DNA of 64,000 bases from Salvelinus alpinus. Lineage: Eukaryota; Chordata; Actinopteri; Salmoniformes; Salmonidae. The position numbers and the translations under genes were made by a program. The DNA is taken from assembly GCF_045679555.1 (NCBI RefSeq), contig NC_092092.1:9688997-9752996 (forward strand). Reading direction: 5' to 3'. The notes below the pieces were generated by a model that saw only the letters and a program-made list of their open reading frames with translations, searched no databases and was not told where the DNA came from. Positions 56,970 to 64,000 of this stretch are shown one piece after another (positions within the stretch are counted from its first letter, which is position 1; each line of letters opens with the position of its first letter).

Positions 56970-58116
56970 AATGAACAAAAATATAAACTCAACATGCAAA
57001 AATGTCTACGATTTTACTGAGTTACAGTTTATATAAGGAAATCAGTCAATTGAAATACATTCATTAAGCCCTAATCTATTGATTTCACATGACTGGGAAT
57101 ACAGATATGCATCTGCTGGTCACAAATACCTTTACAAAAATGGTGGATCAGAAGACCAGTATCTGGTGTGACCACCATTTGCCTCATGCAGCATGACACA
57201 TCTCCTTCGCATTGAGCTGATTAGGCTGTTGATTGTTTCCTGTGGAATGTTGTCCCACTCCTCTTCAATGGCTATGCGAAGTTGCTGGATATTGGCGGAA
57301 ACTGGAACACGCTGTCGTACACATCCATCCAGAGCATCCCAAACATGCTCAATGGCTGGCATATCTAGTGAGTATACAGGCCAGGGAAAAATTGGGACAT
57401 TTTCAGCTTCCAAAAATTGTGTACAGATCCTTGCGACATGGGGCTGTGCATTATCATGCTGAAACATGAGGTGATGGCGGCGGATGAATGGCACGACAAT
57501 GGGCCTCAGGATCTCGTTACGGTATCTTTGTACATTCAATTGATCCATTGATGAAATGCAATTGTGTTTGTTGTCTGTAGCTTATGACTGCCCATACCAT
57601 AACCCCACTGCCACCATGGGGCACTCTGTTCACAACGTTGACATCAGCAAACTGCTTGCTCACACGACGCCATACACGCTGGCTTTCATCTGCCAGGTAC
57701 AGTTGATGAAACCGGGATTCATCCATGAAGAGGACACTTCTCCAGTGTGCCAGTGGCCATCGAAGGTGAGCATTGGCCCACTGAAGTCTGCTACAAAGCT
57801 GAACTGCTGTCAGGTCAAGACCCTGGTGAGGATGACGAGCTGAGCTTTCCTGGGACAGTTTCTGACAGTTTGTGCAGAAATTCTTCAGTTGTATAAACCC
57901 ACAGTTTCATCAGCTGTCCGAGTGACTTGTCTCAGACGACCCTGGAGGTGAAGAAGCCAGATGTGAAGGTCGTGACCTGGCATGGTTACATGTGGTCTGC
58001 GGTTTTGAGGCCAGTTAGACGTACTGCCAAATTCTCTAAAACGACGTTGGAGGCTGCTTATGGTAGAGAAATTAACATTCAATTCTCTGGCAACATATCT
58101 GGTGGACATATTTGTA
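56970..58116 (-). mobile_element. Tc1/mariner transposon, right part missing
   Basis: It begins at an ATGAACAAAAATATAAACTC end and reads leftwards through the transposase to about 58,116, where it meets another Tc1 fragment. It lies in an intron of the sialyltransferase pseudogene. Confidence 0.85.
57132..58020 (-). pseudogene. Tc1 transposase pseudogene
   Basis: The minus strand has NMSTRYVARELNVNFSTISS (HTH, near 58,075 leftwards), MDESRFHQLYLADESQRVWR, GGSGVMVWAVIS, and FQHDNAQPHVARICTQFL onwards to DMPAIEHVWDALDG. The usual PDLNPIE reads DMPAIE. At least two frame changes exist. Confidence 0.85.
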
Positions 58117-58490
58117 GTCAGCATCTCTGGAGAGACCTGAAAATAGCTGTGCAGCGACTCTCCCCATCCAACCTGACAGAGCTTGAGAGGATCTGCAGAG
58201 AAGAATGGGAGAAACTCCCCAAATACAGGTGTGTCAAGCATCATACCCAAGAAGACTCTAGGTTTTAATCGCTGCCAAAGGTGCTTCAACAAAGTACTGA
58301 GTGAAGGGTCTGAATACTTATGTAATTGTGATTTGCAAAATGTCTGAAAATTTGTTTTTGCTTTGTCATTTTGGGGTATTGTGTGTCGATTGATGAGGGA
58401 ATTTGTTTTTTTAATCAATTTTAGAATAAGGCTGTACCGTAACAATATGTGGAATTTAAAGGGTCTGAATACTTTCCCAATGCACTATAT
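58117..58490 (+). mobile_element. Tc1 3' fragment fused to another Tc1
   Basis: LWRDLKIAVQRLSPSNLTEL and the terminal GTCTGAATACTTTCCCAATG-CAC belong to the Tc1 family of the 2.6-kb copy. Its left border meets the reverse-oriented Tc1 with no intervening sequence. Confidence 0.85.
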
Positions 58491-58509
58491 ATATATATAT
58501 ATATATATC
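58486..58509. repeat. TA microsatellite
   Basis: A (TA)n tract at the Tc1 end. Confidence 0.9.
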
Positions 58510-58876
58510 CTGAGCTTTCTTATATCTCCTAGATATAGGACAAACACTTCAAAACCTTATTCCTTATGCAAAAATGTTTGACTGTCTTTTATGCCATTTC
58601 TGAATGTGTTGTTAAATACATTTCTTTGTGCTTTAGTTGTAAAGACCAAATTCAATCATTTGCCCCCCCCCCCCCCCCTTCACCACAACGACTTAGACCG
58701 TTAGAGATTATGCAATAACTTATTGCTTAACAGTAATACTTTCAGGAACCTCTTTTGCATTTAATTGTCAACTCTTTATATTAGCACATTGAAGCAAATA
58801 CAGTTTGTTATTCACACAGCATGTGTCGTTCAGATTTGGTTGAATCCTTGTGTATATACACTCCCTGTGTTCAAAG

Positions 58877-59068
58877 ACCTGTTCAGAGTAGTCCATCAGG
58901 AATTCCAGCGATCTAGATTTTCAGAAGGCCTTTATTACCGACATACAGCTTTTCATTGACAGGAACCAGCTCAGTAGTGTTAGTGAATGGAACCGACTGG
59001 CCCATTTCAACAACCCCTTTGGTTTCATGGGCTACAATCTATCTCTCTCTGTCTCTCTGTCTGTGTGT
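58877..59068 (+). pseudogene. st6galnac1: sialyltransferase exon remnant with in-frame stop
   Basis: From the acceptor TTCAAAG the frame reads TCSE, stop, SIRNSSDLDFQKAF, then DIQLFIDRNQLSS and the conserved PFGFMGYN. The TAG falls just after the conserved cysteine region. A donor-like GT|GTAAAC follows near 59,068. Confidence 0.75.
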
Positions 59069-59160
59069 AAACATGGTACATTATGTTATTATGTGAATAT
59101 ATCCCGTACTGTATGTTATTCTGTGTTTTATAATGTATACATCTCTGTATTTCTGTGTGG

Positions 59161-59246
59161 ATTTGCTGTGCTGTGGTGGACAATGGAGGAATACTCAACA
59201 GCTCTGGGATGGGGAACGTTATAGATGCCCGTGACTCTGTGTTTAG
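59161..59246 (+). pseudogene. st6galnac1: sialylmotif L exon remnant
   Basis: ICCAVVDNGGILNSSGMGN and IDARDSVFR correspond to the CMP-sialic acid binding motif L. The donor TTTAG|GTGAGG is intact. No AG lies at or just before the expected acceptor, where GTGTGG is found. Confidence 0.8.
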
Positions 59247-59603
59247 GTGAGGTGTGCTCACACAAAGATTGTACTTTGAGTAGGATTGTTGAACTTTGTG
59301 ATCTTGTGAGGGGCATTTCTCATAAAGCTGATGTAAATGTCAAATGGTTTTAATCTAGTTAGGTCCTTGTAACTGATTCAGGATCAGCTCTCAGCTCCCA
59401 GTTCTGACAATACCCATCAGTTAGCTAAACAATAATCTGACCCTGAACCAGTTGGTAACTAAAAAAAAAAGTACCCTCGTCTTAATCTGTGTCCGCGGGA
59501 CACTGACCCACTGAGTTTCAGTGCAGCAATGTTTTGACCACGACCGGGTCCTCTCCTAGTGCAACCCTTTAGACCTGTTGGAAACTACAAACATCTCCTT
59601 TAG

Positions 59604-59742
59604 GATGAATGGGGCTGTCACTGCTGATTTTCAACACGATGTTGGAAGCAGAACATCCGTCTACGTCCACACATCCTTCTCCATCACAACATCACTGGGC
59701 AGTCTGAATAAACAAGGCTTCAGACAGCTACCCTACAACAAG
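59604..59742 (+). pseudogene. st6galnac1: exon remnant following sialylmotif L
   Basis: The acceptor is CCTTTAG|GATGAA and the donor AACAAG|GTGTGT. It encodes MNGAVTADFQHDVGSRTS then a weakly conserved tail to LPYNK. It joins the preceding exon in phase, completing the Arg codon of VFR. Confidence 0.8.
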
Positions 59743-59761
59743 GTGTGTAACAAGGGCTGCC

Positions 59762-59852
59762 TACCAAACAGCACCCTATTCCCTATACAGTCCACTACTT
59801 TTAACCAGGGACCATAGGGGATATTTAGGGGACAGGGTGTCATTTGGGACGC
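59762..59852. repeat. short palindromic repeat (GTGCACTA family)
   Basis: CACCCTATTCCCTATACAG at the left pairs with GGGGACAGGGTGTCATTTG at the right. Confidence 0.7.
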
Positions 59853-60243
59853 ACAGTGCTTGACTTGGACTGAAATCGGAGTCTGTACTTATTTCGGGTG
59901 CCGGTACTGTTTATATTTAGGTGCAAGGAGCACCACAATACTTTCGAGCGGATATTCTATGAGGAACAGGAGCTCAAGCAGTAGAAAATGAGGTGCCGGT
60001 ACTCCGGCTCGGTGAGCTCCTGCACAACTCAAGCGCTGGACACAGACAATGACAACAGCAGTAAATCTTCTGAATCATCCAGTGATTTTTACATGAAGAT
60101 ACCCCCTCGGCTACACCGGAGATCATTTATCTCAATGGGACATAATGGTTTAGATAAAGGTTAGATAAGAGAACAAAAATCACATCACCCTTTAACATGG
60201 AATACCTCATTCCATCTTTTTTATCTGTGTGTTCTGATCCCAG

Positions 60244-60322
60244 AAGGCTCAATATACTGCAACTTCCTAGAGTCACTGATGAAGAACAGAAGAATACCAG
60301 CAGAGAAATGTAATGGACGGAC
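60244..60322 (+). pseudogene. degraded sialyltransferase exon remnant
   Basis: GSIYCNFLES resembles the VRYLHFLEG segment of ST6GALNAC1, but the phase from the previous exon does not fit and sequence after it is lost. Confidence 0.45.
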
Positions 60323-60426
60323 GTAATAACTATTATTATCAATGCATTTGTTTTGATAGGATTTCTGAGCATTTCTCAAAGCACTTGACATTTCATGGGG
60401 TATCGTGTTTACTGATTCTGTTCCAG

Positions 60427-60510
60427 GCTGAGATCATATTATGGGGGCCATTTTAACAAGAGCAGCTACTACTTTCTCCGCCCTGACTTCCTCAGATACA
60501 TCTGGAGCAG
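60427..60510 (+). pseudogene. st6galnac1: sialyltransferase exon remnant (HPDFLRY region)
   Basis: The acceptor is CTGTTCCAG and the donor AGCAG|GTAGGA. SSYYFLRPDFLRYIWSR matches the LLHPDFLRYM block of the family. Confidence 0.75.
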
Positions 60511-60714
60511 GTAGGACCGACTCTTGAGGGCCCTTCAAAGGTTAACTTGACTCCAGGGTCATCATGACACAAATGTAGTGTCTGAGGTAACTCCTGACAG
60601 GTTTTTGAGGTCCTGGAGGCTGAAGACAACCCTACAGCCATACAGTAGATCAACACAGGGGCGCAACGTTGGTTTTAGAAGTGGGGTGGGGGGGGGGGCA
60701 TAACTATATGTGTA

Positions 60715-61895
60715 CACTACCGGTCAAAAGTTTTAGAACACCTACTCATTTAAGGGTTTTTATTTATTTTTACTGTTTTCTACATTGTAGAATAATAGTG
60801 AAGACATTAAAACTATGAAATAACACATATGGAATAATGTAGTAACCAAAAAAGTGTTAAACAAATCAAAAGGTATTTTTTATTTGAGATTCCAACCTTT
60901 GCCTTGATGACAGCTTTGCACACTCTTGGCATTCTCTTAACCAGCTTCATCTGGAATGCTTTTCCAACAGTCTTGAAGGAGTTCCCACATATGCTGAGCA
61001 CTTGTTGGCTACTTTTCCTTCACTCTGCGGTCCAACTCATCCTAATCCATCTCAATTGGGTTGAGGTCGGGTGATTGTGGAGGCCAGGTCATCTGATGCA
61101 GCACTCCATCACTCTCCTTCTTAGTAAAATAGCCCTTACATAACCTGAAGGTGTGTTGGGTCATTGTCCTGTTGAAAAACAAATGATAGTCCCACTAAAC
61201 CCAAACCAGATGCGATGGCGTATCACTGCAGAATACTGTGGTAGCCATGTTGGTTAAGTGTGCCTTGAATTCTAAATAAATCACAGACAGTGTCACCAGC
61301 AAAGCACCCCCACACCCTAACACCTCCTCCTCCATGCTTTACAGTGGGAAACACACATGCAGAGATCATCCGTTCACCCACACTGCGTCTCACAAAGATA
61401 AATCTCCAATTTGGACTCATCAGACCAAAGGACAAATTTCCACCGGTCTAATGTCCATTGCTCGTGTTTCTTGGACCAAGCAAGTCTCCTCTTCTTATTG
61501 GTGTCCTTTAGTAGTGGTTTCTTTGCAGCAATTCAACCATGAAGGCCTGATTCACGCAGTCTCCTCTGAACAGTTGATGTTGAGATGTGTCTGTTACTTG
61601 AACTCTGAAGCATTTATTTGTACTGCAATTTCTGAGGCTGGTAACTCTAATGAACATATCCTCTGCAGCAGCGGTAACTCTGTGTCTTCCTTTCCTGTGG
61701 CGGTCCTCATGAGAGCCAGTTTCATCATAGCGCTTGATGGTTTTTGCGACTGCACTTGAAGAAACTTTCAAAGTTCTTGAAATTTTCCGTATTGACTGAC
61801 CTTCATGTCTTAAAGTAATGATGGACTGTTGTTTCTCTTTGCTTATTTGAGCTGTTCTTGCCATAATATGGACTTGGTCTTTTACCAAATACAAG
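60715..61895 (-). mobile_element. Tc1/mariner transposon, truncated by a LINE junction
   Basis: The left end CACTACCGGTCAAAAGTTTT is the terminal repeat. The transposase start region (MARTAQISKEKQQSIITLRH) reads leftwards from about 61,863. The expected remaining ~250 bp of 5' sequence is replaced at about 61,896 by LINE sequence. Confidence 0.88.
60813..61863 (-). pseudogene. Tc1 transposase pseudogene
   Basis: An HTH region ([20 protein letters not shown]), a central [19 protein letters not shown] and a C-terminal RMPRVCKAVIKAKVG are in different frames, separated by stops and deletions. Confidence 0.88.
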
Positions 61896-61952
61896 TACAC
61901 CACATCAGTCACTGGGTTTATCAATAAGTGCATCGAGGACATCGTCCCTACA

Positions 61953-63712
61953 GTGACAGTATGTACATACCCCAACCAGAAGCCATGGATTACAGGTAAC
62001 ATTCGTACTGAGCTAAAGGGTAGAGCTGCCGCTTTCAAGGTGCGGGACTCTAACTCGGAAACGTACAAGAAATCCTGCTATGCCCTGCGACGAACCATCA
62101 AACAGGCAAAGCGTCAATACAGGGCTAAGATTGAATCATACTACACCGGCTCCAACGCTCGTCTTATGTGGCAGGGCTTGCAAACTATTACAGACTACAA
62201 AGGGAAGCACAGCTGTGAGCTGCCCAGTGACACGAGCCTACCAGACAAGCTAAATCACTTCTATGCTCGCTTCGAGGCAAGCAACACTGAGGCATGCATG
62301 AGAGCATCAGCTGTTCCGGACGACTGTGTGATCACACTCTCCGTAGCCGACGTGAGTAAGACCTTTAAACAGGTCAACATACACAAGGCTGCGGGGCCAG
62401 ACGGATTACCAGGACGTGTGCTCCGGCCATGTGCTGACCAACTGGCAGGTGTCTTCACTGACATTTTCAACATGTCCCTGATTGAGTCTGTAATACCAAC
62501 ATGTTTCAATCAGACCCCCATAGTTCCTGTGCCCAAGAACACAAAGGCAACCTGCCTAAATGACTACAGACCTGTAGCACTCACGTCCGTAGCCATGAAG
62601 TGCTTTGAAAGGTTGGTAATGGCTCACATCAACACCATTATCCCAGAAACCCTAGACCCACCCCAATTTGCATACCGCCAAAACAGATCCACAGATGATG
62701 CAATCTCTATTGCACTCCACACTGCCCTTTCCCACCTGGACAAAAGGAACACTTATGTGAGAATGCTATTCATTGACTACAGCTCAGCGTTCAACACGAT
62801 AGTACCCTCAAAGCTCATCACTAAGCTAAGGATCCTGGGACTAAACACTTCCCTCTGCAACTGGATCCTGGACTTCCTGACGGGCCGCCCCCAGGTGGTG
62901 AGGGTAGGTAGCAACACATCTGCCATGCTGATCCTCAACACTGGAGCTACCCAGGGGCGCGTGCTCAGTCCCCTCCTGTACTCCCTGTTCACCCACGACT
63001 GCATTGCCAGGCACGACTCCAACACCATCATTAAGTTTGCAGACGACACAACAGTGGTAGGCCTGATCAACGACAACAACGAGACAGCCTATAGGGAGGA
63101 GGTCAGAGACCTGGCCGGGTGGTACCAGAATAACAACCTATCCCTCAACGTAACCAAGACTAAGGAGATGATTGTGGACTACAGGAAAAGGAGGACCGAG
63201 CACACCCCATTCTCATCGACGGGGCTGTAGTGGAGCAGGTTGAGAGCTTCAAGTTCCTTGGTGTCCACATCAACAACAAACTAGAATGGTCCAAACACAC
63301 CAAAACAGTCGTAAAGAGTGGACGACAAAGCCTATACCCCCTCAGGAAACTAAAAAGATTTGGCATGCGTCCTGAGATCCTCAAAAGGTTATACAGCTGC
63401 AACATCGAGAGCATCCTGACTGGTTGCATCACTGCCTGTTACGGCAATTGCTCGGCCTCTGACCGCAAGGCACTACAGAGGGTAGTGCGTACGGCCCAGT
63501 ACATCACTGGGGCTAAGCTGCCTGCCATCAAGGACCTCTACACCAGGCGGTGTCAGAGGAAGGCCCTACAAATTGTCAAAGACCCCAGCCACCCCAGTCA
63601 TAGACTGTTCTCTCTACTACCGCATGGCAAGCGGTACCGGAGTGCCAAGTCTAGGACAAAAAGGCTTCTCAACAGTTTTTACCCCCAAGCCATAAGACTC
63701 CTGAACAGGTAA
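61953..63712 (+). pseudogene. LINE type B reverse transcriptase with one frameshift
   Basis: A 425-codon frame (to 63,230) and an overlapping 160-codon frame (63,230-63,712) carry one RT protein. Blocks: KAAGPDGLPGRVL (62,385 on), [52 protein letters not shown], and the catalytic FADD at 63,036-63,047, intact. The frame is lost in a C-run near 63,207, consistent with deletion of one base. It is otherwise open and relatively young. Whether the frameshift is real or a sequencing error cannot be told. Confidence 0.88.
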
Positions 63713-63713
63713 T

Positions 63714-64000
63714 CAAATGGCTATCCGGACTATTTGCATTGTGTCCCCCCCCAACCCCTCTTTTTACACTGCTGCTACTCTCTGTTTATCATATATACAT
63801 AGTCACTTTGACTATACATTCATGTGCATACTACCTCAATTGGGCCGACCAACCAGTGCTCCCGCACATTGGCTAACCGGGCTATCTGCATTGAGTCCCA
63901 CCCACCACCCGCCAACCCCTCTTTTACGCTACTGCTACTCTCTGTTCATCATATATGCATAGTCACTTTAACAATATCTACATGTACATACTACCTCAAT
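63714..64000 (+). repeat. duplicated 3' UTR block of the type B LINE
   Basis: Two direct copies (about 63,714-63,840 and 63,876-64,000) share CTGCTACTCTCTGTT-ATCAT, CATAGTCACTTT and CATACTACCTCAAT. Confidence 0.8.

Larger units (their letters stand above)
55698..60510 (+). pseudogene. st6galnac1: ST6GALNAC1-like sialyltransferase pseudogene
   Basis: Several exon remnants match the GT29 family enzyme that adds alpha-2,6 sialic acid to GalNAc on mucin-type O-glycans in the Golgi. The best are SEWNRLAHFNNPFGFMGYN (58,970-59,038), sialylmotif L CCAVVDNGGILNSSGMGNVI (59,164 on), MNGAVTADFQHDVGSRTS (59,605 on) and YYFLRPDFLRYIWSR (60,463-60,510). Lesions: TAG at 58,889-58,891; no AG acceptor before motif L; Asp where VGNGG has Gly; splice-phase conflicts; and no sialylmotif S or later catalytic exons before the window end. 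An N-terminal membrane anchor was not found. The family call is strong; ST6GALNAC1 versus ST6GALNAC2 is less certain. Confidence 0.75.
61896..64000 (+). mobile_element. Rex/L2-like LINE (type B), 5'-truncated, runs off the window
   Basis: RT coding sequence is followed by a 3' UTR with an internal duplication. There is no endonuclease domain, so it is 5'-truncated, directly after the Tc1 copy. It is the best-preserved retrotransposon in the window. The poly(A) or microsatellite end lies beyond 64,000. Confidence 0.88.

Overview
The window is a piece of a salmonid fish nuclear genome. The evidence is the set of repeats: HpaI-type and other tRNA-derived SINEs, several Tc1/mariner families, L2/Rex-like LINE remnants, and the short foldback repeats that are abundant in Salmo and Oncorhynchus. 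The species cannot be named from the sequence alone. No bacterial, organellar, CRISPR, rRNA or functional tRNA feature was seen. Layout: about 1-22,900 is intergenic and holds transposon remnants: Tc1 copies at 1.8, 2.6-4.1 and 15-16.5 kb, an L2-type LINE at 10.1-11.9 kb, solo or partial LTRs at 8.5, 12.0, 16.5 and 17.9 kb, and a 529-bp element with direct terminal repeats at 6.7-7.3 kb that looks like a terminal-repeat retrotransposon in miniature (TRIM). From 23,524 to 53,983 on the plus strand lies a complete six-exon gene encoding a 288-residue Rab40 GTPase, closest in wording to RAB40B. Its first intron (17.5 kb) and second intron (9.4 kb) hold most of the minisatellites, CT microsatellites and nested retroelements. 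From about 55.7 to 60.5 kb, on the same strand, are exon remnants of a GT29 sialyltransferase of the ST6GALNAC1 type. They carry an in-frame stop, altered sialylmotif L residues and inconsistent splice phases, so I call it a pseudogene. The window ends with a truncated Tc1 joined to a 5'-truncated LINE whose reverse transcriptase is open except for one frameshift. The only gene judged functional is rab40b, a Ras-family GTPase with a SOCS box that serves as substrate adaptor of Cullin-5 ubiquitin ligases in vesicle trafficking. In human, RAB40B and ST6GALNAC1 both lie on 17q25, so the neighbouring pseudogene fits conserved synteny. Loss of one copy after the salmonid genome duplication is a reasonable inference for its decay. 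The rest of the window is transposons, tandem arrays and unassigned spacer. Its main interest is structural: a palindromic foldback in the rab40b 3' UTR, a LINE family repeatedly found inside CT tracts, a 27-bp array split by a rearranged LINE that carries one inverted array unit, and the TRIM-like element with a Pol III B-box-like motif in each terminal repeat.
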